Counted from the first letter of the stretch, positions 43,140 through 51,808 are shown. The stretch is DNA of 64,000 bases from Alphaproteobacteria bacterium (GCA_030680745.1 JAUXUR010000073.1:57169-121168), one strand, 5' to 3'. Made by a program: numbers and translations. Notes: generated from the letters alone by a model not told the origin.

Positions 43140-43893
43140 AAAATTTTTAACTTTAGCCGCTTTTTTGGTAATAACACAAACATATAATGTGAACGCAACG
43201 CCACATATCGAACAAAATACAAAAACGCAATCCGAAACAATTCAAAAAGAAGAACGCGTTTTATACGGTGTTAGTGTTTCGCCTTATGTTCGTAAAGTAA
43301 AAGTAATCCTTGACGAAAAAAAACTACCTTTTAAACAAATTGAGGTGTTACCTTTAGTGCTCCTTAAAGCTACAAACAGTGAAATCCCACAGGATTATAT
43401 TAACGCAAGTCCTTTAGGTAAAATTCCAGCTTATAGCGAAAAAGATTGGTCAATTGCTGATTCTGGTGTTATTAGCGATTATTTAGAAACGCAATATCCC
43501 TCTATCGCCCTTTTGCCTACGGACCCAAAAGAACGCGCACGCGCAAAATGGTTTGAAAAATATGGTGACGAAACATTAGCAAGTGTCATTCATACTAAAA
43601 TCTTTGTTGAACGTGTTGTTAAACCAGTTGTTTTAAAACAAAAAACAGATGAAACAATTGTTGAAAAAGCTATTAAAGAAGAATTACCTTCTTTATTTAA
43701 TTACCTTGAAAAGGAAATCGGCGATAAGCAATATATTTCTGGCAATCAATTCTCAATTGCTGACATTGCTATTGTGACGCATTTTGTGAGCCTTGAAAAA
43801 TCAAACGTAAAGCTTGATGCTCAAAAATGGCCAAAACTTGCAGCTTATGTTCAACGCATAATCAAAAGAGATAGCTTTCAAAAAGCCCTTTAA
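43132..43893 (+). CDS. Glutathione S-transferase-like protein with signal peptide
   Basis: Protein of 253 residues. The first ~22 are a signal peptide (MFKKFLTLAAFLVITQTYNVNA), followed by a short linker, then a full GST: thioredoxin-like domain (YGVSVSPYVRKVKVILDEK, INASPLGKIPAY, ADSGVISDYLE) and helical domain (ISGNQFSIADIAIVTHFVSL). The SPYxxK segment holds the usual Ser for glutathione activation. GSTs are normally cytoplasmic. The ATG at 43132 follows GGAG and overlaps the regulator's stop; the operon implies induction by peroxides. It may detoxify lipid peroxides outside the cytoplasm or in the host. Confidence 0.87.
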   Translation: MFKKFLTLAAFLVITQTYNVNATPHIEQNTKTQSETIQKEERVLYGVSVSPYVRKVKVILDEKKLPFKQIEVLPLVLLKATNSEIPQDYINASPLGKIPAYSEKDWSIADSGVISDYLETQYPSIALLPTDPKERARAKWFEKYGDETLASVIHTKIFVERVVKPVVLKQKTDETIVEKAIKEELPSLFNYLEKEIGDKQYISGNQFSIADIAIVTHFVSLEKSNVKLDAQKWPKLAAYVQRIIKRDSFQKAL

Positions 43894-43910
43894 TAATATA
43901 GTCGCACCCT

Positions 43911-43964
43911 TTGTTTTCCTGGACGCGTTGAAGCAGAGCTTCATACGCAGACCCAGGGAAACAA
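43911..43964. repeat. Palindromic repeat family P (locus 2)
   Basis: TTGTTTTCCTGG (43911-43922) pairs with CCAGGGAAACAA (43953-43964). Inside is GAAGC-AGA-GCTTC. It fills the gap between the convergent GST and EamA genes and could act as a bidirectional terminator. Confidence 0.8.
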
Positions 43965-43973
43965 TCGAGATTA

Positions 43974-44855
43974 TTAGAGCTGTACTTTGGGTTTAATAAT
44001 TTGTATCGCAAAAATAGAAACAATCACTAGCCCTGCCCCAATATATTGATAAAAAGCCATTTTTTCATTCAAAATCAAATACGCTAAAATAATACTAAAA
44101 ACGGGCTCTATATTATTATATAAAGAAGCTTTGATAGGACCCAAATGAATCATACCTGCAAAAAAACAAAACAACCCTCCAGAAAACAAAATAGCCGCTA
44201 AAAACACATTACTCCACCCCAAAAAACTATGAGGGAAAGTTGGCGTATCAACCAACATGACAGGAAAACAAACGATAGCACATGAAATCATCATTAAAAG
44301 AGTAAACGTTTGATTGTCCATATTTTTTGTAAGACGGTTACCATAAAAAACATTTAGCGCAATACCAAGACCTGCACATAATCCTAATAAAATACCTTCC
44401 CAAGCAAGGCCTGTAAATTCTGTGCCGATAGTGAGCACAAGCCCTAAAAAAGCAGCAATTAAACACCCAATTTTTACTTTATCAATAGTCTCTTCTTTCG
44501 TTATAAAGGCTAAAAGAACAATCCAAAAAGGAAAAGTGAATAATAAAAGCGTTACAAGGCCTGCAGGAATAAATTTGACTGCAGCAACATAAAGAAATGA
44601 AATAGCGAAAATGGTCAGACCTAAAATAAAAGCCATTATCACTTGTTTCATTGTCGGTTTTGTTGTTGGACGTCGCCAAAAATACACACCTAACAAAATA
44701 ATCGTTGCCACAAAAAAACGAACAATTAAAAATGAAAGCGTATCACCACCTTCTTGAAAGTGAAGCTTCCCTAAAGTTGGATTTGTGCCATAAAAAAGCC
44801 CCGAAAGAAGAACAAGAAGAATCCCAAGACCCTGATTTTTTTGAAGCGTTTCCAT
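43974..44855 (-). CDS. EamA/DMT-family transporter
   Basis: Inner-membrane protein of 293 residues with ten membrane segments in two EamA repeats (LVLLSGLFYGTNPTLGKLHF at the start; GIALNVFYGNRL and SLYNNIEPVFSIILAYLILN in the second half). The PxF/S-type helix 9 motif (NIEPVFSIILAYL) is typical of the drug/metabolite transporter superfamily. Substrate unknown; members export amino acids, or import nucleotide-sugars or S-adenosylmethionine in intracellular bacteria. Divergent from the GT61 gene. Confidence 0.88.
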   Translation of the reverse strand: METLQKNQGLGILLVLLSGLFYGTNPTLGKLHFQEGGDTLSFLIVRFFVATIILLGVYFWRRPTTKPTMKQVIMAFILGLTIFAISFLYVAAVKFIPAGLVTLLLFTFPFWIVLLAFITKEETIDKVKIGCLIAAFLGLVLTIGTEFTGLAWEGILLGLCAGLGIALNVFYGNRLTKNMDNQTFTLLMMISCAIVCFPVMLVDTPTFPHSFLGWSNVFLAAILFSGGLFCFFAGMIHLGPIKASLYNNIEPVFSIILAYLILNEKMAFYQYIGAGLVIVSIFAIQIIKPKVQL

Positions 44856-44972
44856 ATGAAGATCCTGACCCTATTTTTGAAATATCAAAATTATAGAAGC
44901 CTTATTTTCTTTTAGCAAGGGGCAGCAATAAAGCATTCATGAGAAGACATAAATCCTCGTAGGCAACTCGTA

Positions 44973-45001
44973 TTGACATTTTGTATATAGTACATTAAAT
45001 T
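44973..45001 (+). promoter_or_regulatory. Candidate promoter of the GT61 gene
   Basis: TTGACA (44973-44978) and TAAATT (44996-45001) 17 bp apart, 85 bp before the ATG at 45087. Judged by eye. Confidence 0.35.
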
Positions 45002-45086
45002 TTACAGTTAGTTGAAACATACTGATTACAAAAAGTTTTCAATTGCAATAACTATACAGTAATTTTTATATTAAGGAAAAATTTAA

Positions 45087-46196
45087 ATGCTAACACAAAA
45101 ATTTAAGTCTATGTGTTTTATTTGTATGTTTACTTTATTTTCCACACATCTCGCTTTTTGCGTTGAAATACAAAATCGTCGTGAATACATCAGCTTAGAT
45201 GAATTATCTCAATCTAACGCTAAAATTTTAGAAGTTTTTGTCGAAAATAATAGCAGTCAAAATGTGCTTGAATTAAAAGATGGTGTTGTTCTTAATGAAG
45301 GCATTATTTTAACTTCAGACGGCAAAACACTTAAAGATGTTCAAACCTCTTTAAGACCTCAATCTGCTGTTTTCAAGGACAATTTTGATATTAATAATGA
45401 AGAACTAATTGTACATTTTAAAGGAAGACTTGTTAGTATTTCCTCACCCGGCAGTGAAAATTGGTATCATTGGTTATTACAAATTCTTTCAAGACTTTAT
45501 ATTGTACAAGAATCAAAAATAAGTTTTGATAAAATTTATATTAACAATTGTCAGGCCCCATGGCAAATTTCTTCATTAAATATTGTTCTAGAGAAGCTAG
45601 GTATACCAAAAAATAAAATTTTAACCATCAATAATGATACTACGGTTGTTAAAGCTGATACTTTAATTATTCCTTCAATACCCTTTATTCCTTGTAAAGG
45701 ACCCAAAGTACGTTTACCTGAATGGCTTAAAAAGAAACTAAATGAAACTTTCCTTGATTCATCAAAAGCAACAATTGCACCATTTGAAAGAATTTATATT
45801 TCACGCTCAAAAGCAAAAAGTCGTAAAATTACGAATGAATCAAATCTAATTGATCAACTTGAGCAACATAATTTTAAAGTTATTTTTCTTGAAGATTTAT
45901 CTCCTTTTGATCAAGCACATATTTTTAATAATGCAAAAATCATTGTGGGCCCTCATGGTTCTGGTTTTACAAATTTAATCTTCAGCAAACAAAAAACCAA
46001 AATTATTGAAATAGATCACGGATCAATCAATGAGGATGAACAACGAAGTTTTTTTAAGCGTTTAAGTACATTAATGGGATGTGATTATCACCCTTTTTAT
46101 GTTGACAAAACAAGTGAAGATCACTTTGAGGACGATATGATTGTTAATATACCTCAATTTATTGAATATATTAATCAAGTTATAAGTAATAGTTAA
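45087..46196 (+). CDS. Glycosyltransferase family 61 (DUF563) protein with signal peptide
   Basis: Protein of 369 residues. Signal peptide: KFKSMCFICMFTLFSTHLAF. The rest is a GT61 domain: SSPGSENWYHWLLQILSRLY, IYISRSKAKSRKITNE, and the nucleotide-site region AKIIVGPHGSGFTNLIF. Eukaryotic members (for example EOGT) work in the ER on secreted proteins, and bacterial ones are usually cytoplasmic. A signal peptide on a sugar-nucleotide enzyme makes little sense in the periplasm, so it may act in the host; this is inference. AGGA lies before the ATG; a strong terminator follows. Confidence 0.87.
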   Translation: MLTQKFKSMCFICMFTLFSTHLAFCVEIQNRREYISLDELSQSNAKILEVFVENNSSQNVLELKDGVVLNEGIILTSDGKTLKDVQTSLRPQSAVFKDNFDINNEELIVHFKGRLVSISSPGSENWYHWLLQILSRLYIVQESKISFDKIYINNCQAPWQISSLNIVLEKLGIPKNKILTINNDTTVVKADTLIIPSIPFIPCKGPKVRLPEWLKKKLNETFLDSSKATIAPFERIYISRSKAKSRKITNESNLIDQLEQHNFKVIFLEDLSPFDQAHIFNNAKIIVGPHGSGFTNLIFSKQKTKIIEIDHGSINEDEQRSFFKRLSTLMGCDYHPFYVDKTSEDHFEDDMIVNIPQFIEYINQVISNS

Positions 46197-46262
46197 TATA
46201 TAAAAAGTTAAAAATTCTGTTGCTGGCGCTGGAATTGTGACAGCCGTTTATTAATTTAAATT

Positions 46263-46290
46263 AAAGCAGGGTAATCACCCTGCTTTTTTT
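46263..46290 (+). terminator. Rho-independent terminator of the GT61 gene
   Basis: AAAGCAGGGT-AATC-ACCCTGCTTT with seven T's, about 65 bp after the stop codon. Confidence 0.92.
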
Positions 46291-46330
46291 ATGCTTGAAT
46301 TTGAAATCAAATTCGATTACAAATCATCAC

Positions 46331-46518
46331 AGAACGGTTCCCCTTTAGGGGTGAATAGGGAATAAGGGATTTTAACCTTAGCTGCTCTCGCAACTGTAAA
46401 TGTCGAGTTTCATACAATAGTTTTTTTTAAGATCACGTAGATTTAAATTGAACTAATAGCCACTGTGAAAACGGGAAGGCGTATAAAATGATGACGCATA
46501 GCCAGGAGACCTGCCATT
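46331..46518 (+). ncRNA. Cobalamin riboswitch
   Basis: The conserved B12 box AGCCAGGAGACCTGCC is intact at 46499-46514. Upstream are the other hallmarks in order: ACGGTTCCCC with GGGGTGAATAGGGAA, GCTGCTCTCGCAACTGTAAA and ATAGCCACTG followed by CGGGAAGGC. It binds adenosyl- or methylcobalamin and shuts off the downstream outer-membrane receptor. A terminator-like hairpin with T-run at 46564-46599 is the probable expression platform. The 5' limit is approximate. Confidence 0.93.
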
Positions 46519-46563
46519 CAAGCGTCCGATTGATTTCTAAGCGAGATGATTAGAAAGGCGAGT

Positions 46564-46599
46564 GATACTCAATTATTCAAAAGAAACTGAGTGTTTTTT
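46564..46599 (+). terminator. Terminator-like expression platform of the cobalamin riboswitch
   Basis: ACTCA (46567-46571) pairs with TGAGT (46588-46592), followed by GTTTTTT. The stem is short, so a different pairing or control of translation start is also possible. Confidence 0.5.
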
Positions 46600-46645
46600 C
46601 GTTTTCAGACGTGATTAATCACAATGAAAATGAAAGGACGCCACA

Positions 46646-48451
46646 ATGCGTAAGCCTATATTATTGCTTATATCTTTATGTTCTATTATCCCCAATCTTT
46701 CAGCTGAAATTATTACTTCATTAGGAACATTTCCTGTAACAGCGACCATTACTTCAAAAAAAGAACTTAAAGGCAAAAATTTTCAAGAAATCAATCATAA
46801 AAAAATTGAAGAAACGAACAAAAATGATCTTTCTTCTTTACTAAAATCCGATGCACAATTTGCTATTAAACAAGCTGGTGGCATAGGTGCACCAACTTAT
46901 ATCGAAATACGTGGGTTAAAACATCGTTATGGAAGCGTTTTTTACAATGGCATAAACCTTAATGATCCTAGTGCACTCGATAACGCTTCATGGATTGACG
47001 GATTCTTGCTTGATGATATTGAAAAAGTTCAGATCATTAAGGGCCCTCATTTTATAAAAAGCCCTGATCCTGTTTTAAGCGGTGGGATCATTCTTGAAAA
47101 AGCGAAACCTAAAATGGGATGGCACTTAAAAACGCGTGAAGATTTTGGCTCCCATGGTTTAGCGCACCAACATTTAACAACTTCTTATGCAGATACCAAT
47201 TTTGATTTTTTAGTGGGTGGCACAAAACTCGCAACACAAGGACACGAAAAATTACAAGACCAATTTAAAGAAAAAACACGTAAAAATTATAGCAATAAGA
47301 ATACAAATATTGCGTCCACCATAAAACCAAGTGATCGCTTTCAATGCGGTTTTTCAAGTTTATATCAACATGAAAATCAAAATATAGACAATCGAAAAGG
47401 ATGGTTTCATGATCATTTACGACATAAGCTTTTTTTAGGCAGAAGCGAGGCTGAATTCTCCTTTTTAAAAGATCAAGAATGGCTTCAAAAAATTGCTATA
47501 AATCATGCTGTTCACGAAAGACATTATCATTCTTATAAAAAAAATCCCTATTCCATTTGGGGTAAAAAAACTACTTTTGAATATCAATCAATCTTTACAT
47601 TAGCAGAAAATTACATCTTAGACATTGGCGGCGACAAAGTTATAGATAAAGCCAATATTGATAAAGATTTCAAAAAAAATGAACATCAAAATGGCGTTTA
47701 TACACAGCTAAACCTAAAACCTATCCATTGGCTTCAATCCAATGCGGGTATTCGTTATTATGAACATTTAAAAGGAAAAGCTAGCTATTCCCTGGCAAAT
47801 CAAATTGAACTTATTGAAAAAAATCTTTTTATAAACGCTTCCTTTGCGCGCGGTTTTAAACGACCTAGTTTCTTTGAACTTTATGATAAATATTCTGGAA
47901 ATCCTGATTTGTGTATTGAAGAGAACAGAGCCATTGATGCAGGCATTACTTCATATTTCTGGGATCAAAAACTAAAAGTAGAAGCAAATGTTTTTTTAAA
48001 TAAAATCGTTCATCCGCTGGCATTTGATTTCAAAACTTATAAATACAACACAGAAAAAAACTATAAAACAAAAGGCATTGAATTAGGTTTCGAAGCACAA
48101 TTATTTGATCCACTCAAAATATCATTGTATTATCAACATGTGCAAAATCGTCAAACCTACAAAGGATTAAAACCCTTAACGCCTAGAAATGTCGTACGCA
48201 CAAGTGTTGAACTAACCCCCGTAGAAAAAATGACGTTGTGTATTTATCCTCGCTACCAATCCAAATATATATCAGGACCAGAGCTCATCAAAGGCAATTT
48301 CGTTCTAGATAGTGCTATGAATTATAGCATCAAAGAATATCTAAAATTACATGGAAAAATAGAAAATATATTCAATAAAAAATATTCAGAAGTCTATGAT
48401 TCAACAGCGCCCGGTTTATCTTTTACGATGGGGTTCACATTAAAAATTTAA
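46646..48451 (+). CDS. btuB: TonB-dependent outer-membrane receptor, BtuB-like (cobalamin uptake)
   Basis: Protein of 601 residues: signal peptide (MRKPILLLISLCSIIPNLSA), plug domain (~residues 40-150: GGIGAPTYIEIRGLKHRYGS, VQIIKGPHF) and 22-strand barrel (ending YDSTAPGLSFTMGFTLKI). Similarity alone gives a TonB-dependent receptor; the cobalamin riboswitch directly upstream points to B12 or another corrinoid. The window lacks tonB, exbBD and the BtuFCD inner-membrane transporter. NrdJ, 23 kb away, needs the cofactor. AAAGGA precedes the ATG. Confidence 0.88.
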   Translation: MRKPILLLISLCSIIPNLSAEIITSLGTFPVTATITSKKELKGKNFQEINHKKIEETNKNDLSSLLKSDAQFAIKQAGGIGAPTYIEIRGLKHRYGSVFYNGINLNDPSALDNASWIDGFLLDDIEKVQIIKGPHFIKSPDPVLSGGIILEKAKPKMGWHLKTREDFGSHGLAHQHLTTSYADTNFDFLVGGTKLATQGHEKLQDQFKEKTRKNYSNKNTNIASTIKPSDRFQCGFSSLYQHENQNIDNRKGWFHDHLRHKLFLGRSEAEFSFLKDQEWLQKIAINHAVHERHYHSYKKNPYSIWGKKTTFEYQSIFTLAENYILDIGGDKVIDKANIDKDFKKNEHQNGVYTQLNLKPIHWLQSNAGIRYYEHLKGKASYSLANQIELIEKNLFINASFARGFKRPSFFELYDKYSGNPDLCIEENRAIDAGITSYFWDQKLKVEANVFLNKIVHPLAFDFKTYKYNTEKNYKTKGIELGFEAQLFDPLKISLYYQHVQNRQTYKGLKPLTPRNVVRTSVELTPVEKMTLCIYPRYQSKYISGPELIKGNFVLDSAMNYSIKEYLKLHGKIENIFNKKYSEVYDSTAPGLSFTMGFTLKI

Positions 48452-48466
48452 AAACTACCACTCCCT

Positions 48467-48524
48467 TTTGTTTCCCTGGATAAGTAAGAGTCCGAAGGAC
48501 TCGAACCAGATCCAGGAAAACAAA
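48467..48524. repeat. Palindromic repeat family P (locus 3)
   Basis: TTTGTTTCCCTGGAT (48467-48481) pairs with ATCCAGGAAAACAAA (48510-48524) with one mismatch. The apical hairpin is GAGTCC-GAA-GGACTC, different in sequence from the other loci. It lies 15 bp after the btuB stop. Confidence 0.82.
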
Positions 48525-48679
48525 TTGGTGCCACCTAAACACTTAACTTATTCTAAATGAAATACAATATTATTAAAATAAATCAACCTTATTAAAGAGG
48601 TAAATAAAATGACTTCTTTACAATAGGTGTGCAATGCTGTACTTTTTGTTACGATAATGGTTTTTTACAGGAAATTAAA

Positions 48680-50386
48680 ATGAAACTAAAAATATGCTTA
48701 TTAGCTTTGCTAACATTGCTCAATTATACGGTAAATGCTGCTGGAGATGAAGACAATCTTGCCAAAAGACCCCTTCCCGAAGAAAACGACCATCCATCAA
48801 AAAAAAAATGTCTTGAAGAAAATAATAATAATAATCTAGTCAAATACGAATATTCTGAAATTAACAAAAATGAAGAAGAAAATACACTTAACAGCAATAG
48901 AGTTACCGTTGGGGAATTTATAGATGCCTCTAACGAAGAAACAGAAAATGAAGTAGATGATGGATGGGATTTTCACGATATTTGCGAAAATCCGTATTAT
49001 TTATTAAGTGATATTGAGAAGCAGGATAAAGAGAAATCATTAAAGATAAAAATTGAAGACATAAACACCGAATTTAAAAACGGTGCAATCGATGAAACAG
49101 CAAGAAGAAGACAAATCATTCTAGCAGTTTCAGAAAGTTTTAATGTAAAATTATTATATCACTTTGGACGTGAAGGAGAATTAACGTATAGATATACTGA
49201 CCTTAATACGAATGATATCATTCATCCTTGTGAAGACTTTGAGTTTGATGATAAACATACTCAATATTTACAACAAAAATTAAAAGAAAAAGATATTGAA
49301 TTTATAAAGAATTTTGAGTATTTTTCTATAAAAAACACAAACGCTACATTTCTTCATCCTGAAAATTTTAATAAATTTCTTTTGTATTTTCCATGGATCA
49401 AAAAAATAAATTGTGATTTTTATTCCGATGAAAGTGGGTACACAGAAAATGTATTCAAAAAAATTAATGCAGTGTTTCCTAATATCGAACATCTTCCTCT
49501 GATAAAAGAACTTAAATTAAGAGGCATAGAAGACACAAACATCGATAAAGAAAATTTGCCTGAATGGGTTCGTAAAATAGTTAAATACGAATATTCTGAA
49601 ATTACAAAAAATGAAGAAGAAAACACAGTTGACAGAAATGAAGTTACCGTTGGAGAGGTTATTGATTATATTAATAACAACATGGTTTTTACTAATATGT
49701 TTCGTATAAATGCCTCTAACGAAGAAACAGAAAATGAAGAAGATACGGGATGGGATTTTCACGATATTTATGAAAATTCGTACTATTTATTAAGTGACAA
49801 TGAAAAGCAAGATAAAGAAAAATCATTGAAGATAAAAATTGAAGACATAAATAGCGAATTTAAAAACGGTACAATCGATGAAATAACAAGAAGAAAACAC
49901 ATCATTCTAGCGGTTTCAGAAAGTTTTAATGTAAAATTATTATATCATTTTGGACGTGATGGAGGATTAATGAGTGGATCTATTGACCTTAATACGAATG
50001 ATATCATTCATCCTTCAGAAGACTTTGAGTTTGATGACGAACATGCTGAATATTTACATCAAAAATTTAAAGAAAAAGACATTGAATTTATAAAGAATTT
50101 TGAGTATTTTTCTATACAAAACACAAACGCTACATTTCTTCATCCTGAAAATTTTAATAAATTTCTTGTTTATTTTCCATGGATCAAAAAAATAAATTGT
50201 AATTTTTATTGCGATGAACACGGGTACAAAGAAAATGTATTCAAAAAAATTAATCCAGTGTTTCCTAATATTGAACATCTTCCTATGATAAAAGAACTTA
50301 AATTAAAGGGCATAGAAGACACAAACATCGATAAAGAAAAATTGCCTGAATGGGTTCATAAAATAGAAAAAATTACTATTATTTAA
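48680..50386 (+). CDS. Secreted repeat protein, two-unit member of an amplified family
   Basis: Protein of 568 residues, not recognised. Signal peptide MKLKICLLALLTLLNYTVNA. Straight after it comes an acidic stretch and a bipartite basic cluster (KR at 29-30, KKK at 41-43). The rest is two tandem copies of a ~260-residue unit: each has WDFHDI, the helical LSDxEKQDKEKSLKIKIEDI, IILAVSESFNVKLLYHFGR, FEYFSI, ATFLHPENFNKFL, YFPWIKKINC, and IEDTNIDKE-LPEWV. The DNA of the two units is also alike, so the duplication is recent. Single-unit paralogues follow at 50756 and 52169. The start is set by the signal peptide and AGGA. No enzyme motif seen; the C-terminal part of each unit has a leucine/isoleucine spacing like a repeat scaffold. 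Confidence 0.8.
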   Translation: MKLKICLLALLTLLNYTVNAAGDEDNLAKRPLPEENDHPSKKKCLEENNNNNLVKYEYSEINKNEEENTLNSNRVTVGEFIDASNEETENEVDDGWDFHDICENPYYLLSDIEKQDKEKSLKIKIEDINTEFKNGAIDETARRRQIILAVSESFNVKLLYHFGREGELTYRYTDLNTNDIIHPCEDFEFDDKHTQYLQQKLKEKDIEFIKNFEYFSIKNTNATFLHPENFNKFLLYFPWIKKINCDFYSDESGYTENVFKKINAVFPNIEHLPLIKELKLRGIEDTNIDKENLPEWVRKIVKYEYSEITKNEEENTVDRNEVTVGEVIDYINNNMVFTNMFRINASNEETENEEDTGWDFHDIYENSYYLLSDNEKQDKEKSLKIKIEDINSEFKNGTIDEITRRKHIILAVSESFNVKLLYHFGRDGGLMSGSIDLNTNDIIHPSEDFEFDDEHAEYLHQKFKEKDIEFIKNFEYFSIQNTNATFLHPENFNKFLVYFPWIKKINCNFYCDEHGYKENVFKKINPVFPNIEHLPMIKELKLKGIEDTNIDKEKLPEWVHKIEKITII

Positions 50387-50405
50387 ACATTAAAATAAAA
50401 AATAG

Positions 50406-50432
50406 GGCATTGTAAATGCAATGCCTTATTTT
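50406..50432 (+). terminator. Terminator of the 48680 gene
   Basis: GGCATTG-TAAATG-CAATGCC followed by TTATTTT; same hairpin as after the two paralogues. Confidence 0.75.
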
Positions 50433-50645
50433 CCTTTAAACCCTCTAAAATCTTCTGAAAAACATCCTCTATCGTGCTTGATGCATCAATGACAATCATT
50501 CTTCAAGATATCTTTTGGCAAGATCCAAAAAACCTTTTCTTAAACGCACATGAAAATTTTGTTCTTTGCTTTCAAAACGATCTTAGGGTAAGCCTCAAGT
50601 TTGCATACGTCCTGAACTTAACGCAACATGCAAATCTAAAACAAA
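50431..50645 (-). pseudogene. Decayed 3' fragment of tmk (copy 1)
   Basis: Similar over its length to the 3' end of tmk at 53103-53349 on the minus strand, ending at the same break (AAAACAAA, then TTAAAAGATG). In the tmk frame it has stop codons TGA and TAA within the first 25 codons and a frameshift near ITTAAGATATC; it lacks the first two thirds of tmk. It shares changes with copy 2 that the functional tmk lacks, so both come from one ancestral duplicate. Some of its hairpin serves as the 48680 terminator. Confidence 0.85.
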
Positions 50646-50670
50646 TTAAAAGATGAAATACAATCAACCC

Positions 50671-50697
50671 TCTATATATTATTAATAAATATATAGA
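50671..50697. repeat. Inverted repeat before the 50756 gene
   Basis: TCTATATATT pairs perfectly with AATATATAGA across a 7-base loop. The same sequence stands before the paralogue at 52169 (52084-52110), both as part of the duplicated unit. Region 50387-50755 otherwise holds only the tmk fragment. Confidence 0.65.
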
Positions 50698-50755
50698 CTA
50701 TATGTCAGCAATGATGCACTATATTAAAACAATTAATGATTAAATGGATGTTAAA

Positions 50756-51808
50756 ATGAAGTTAAAAATATACTTTATCGCTTTACTTACTCTTTTAAAT
50801 TTCACAGTCAATGCTGCTGGAAATGATGATGATAATAACAGCAAATCGCGTAAAAGAAAAAAATTTGAAACAACTGAAGATGAAAACATTGCCAAAAGAT
50901 TTTGTCCTGCGCAAGAAGACGATATTGCAAGCGATAATGAGATAAATAACAATAAGACAATTGATGATTGTGAACATGACAAGAAAAAAAATAATAATAT
51001 AATTGATGGTAATGAATACGACAATGAAAACAATAATAATAATATAATTGATGATAATGAATACGACAATGAAAACAATAATAATATAATTGATGATAAT
51101 GAATATAATCAAGAAAACAAAGATCCTACAGATGACGGAACATTTTTTCATGATCACTATCAAAATTTTTATAATTTATTAACTGATCTTGAAAAATGGA
51201 AAAAAGGAATGTTATTAGTATCAAAAATTGATACCATAAATACTGCATTCAAAAGTGATACAATCAATAACCCAGATGTTATACCCGATGAAATGAAAAG
51301 AAGAAGAGACATCATTCTAGCAGTTTCAGAATCCTTCAATATAAAATTATTGAGCCATTTTGGACATGGATTCCAAAATAATAATCATTTAGAAGACATT
51401 AATACCAACGATGTAATTAATTTTAAAGACGATATGATTAATCCTAATAATAATTTGTATTCTAATTTATATGCATTTTTGAAGCCTCAAAATTCGAATC
51501 GTCCGCCTCGCATGATATATGAGCAATTTTCGCTCCATAACTTGAATCAGAGATATTTACATCCTGAAACTTTTAATGAATTGCTTACTTATTTCCCTTG
51601 GATCAAAATAATAACCTGTAACTTTGGTATCCAAAAATCAGATTATGCACTAAAAATCTTCAATAAGATTGACGCACTATTTTCAAATATCAGACATCTT
51701 AAAAAAATAGAAAAAATTATATTATCCAATACAAATAATACAAGAATGAGTGTTTGTAAAAAGGATTTACCTAAATGGGCTCATAAAATAAATTTTGTTA
51801 CTAACTAG
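50756..51808 (+). CDS. Secreted single-unit paralogue of the amplified family
   Basis: Protein of 350 residues. Signal peptide MKLKIYFIALLTLLNFTVNA, then acidic residues and a basic cluster RKRKK (32-36), then an Asn/Asp-rich tandem repeat (NNIIDDNEYDNEN, four units) not found to this length in its relatives. One copy of the ~220-residue family unit follows: FFHDHYQNFYNLL, IILAVSESFNIKLLSHFG, LHPETFNELLTYFPWIK, and DLPKWAHKI. The start at 50756 is set by the signal peptide. A terminator follows. Function unknown. Confidence 0.78.
   Translation: MKLKIYFIALLTLLNFTVNAAGNDDDNNSKSRKRKKFETTEDENIAKRFCPAQEDDIASDNEINNNKTIDDCEHDKKKNNNIIDGNEYDNENNNNNIIDDNEYDNENNNNIIDDNEYNQENKDPTDDGTFFHDHYQNFYNLLTDLEKWKKGMLLVSKIDTINTAFKSDTINNPDVIPDEMKRRRDIILAVSESFNIKLLSHFGHGFQNNNHLEDINTNDVINFKDDMINPNNNLYSNLYAFLKPQNSNRPPRMIYEQFSLHNLNQRYLHPETFNELLTYFPWIKIITCNFGIQKSDYALKIFNKIDALFSNIRHLKKIEKIILSNTNNTRMSVCKKDLPKWAHKINFVTN
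50959..51115 (+). repeat. In-frame tandem repeat, 42-45 bp period
   Basis: Four units that start AATTGATGR at 50959, 51001, 51046 and 51088 and encode (N)IIDDNEYDNEN. Periods are 42, 45 and 42 bases, all multiples of three, so copy-number changes would alter the protein length but keep the frame. Confidence 0.85.

Noticed and set aside
48629..48679. Upstream ATG at 48629 as start of the repeat protein
   Set aside because: It would put 17 residues before a clear signal peptide; the ATG at 48680 follows AGGA.
50795..51163. Minus-strand frame of 122 residues rich in Ile/Val opposite the 50756 gene
   Set aside because: It is the complement of the Asn/Asp-rich repeat (AAT/GAT codons) and has no ribosome site or conserved sequence.
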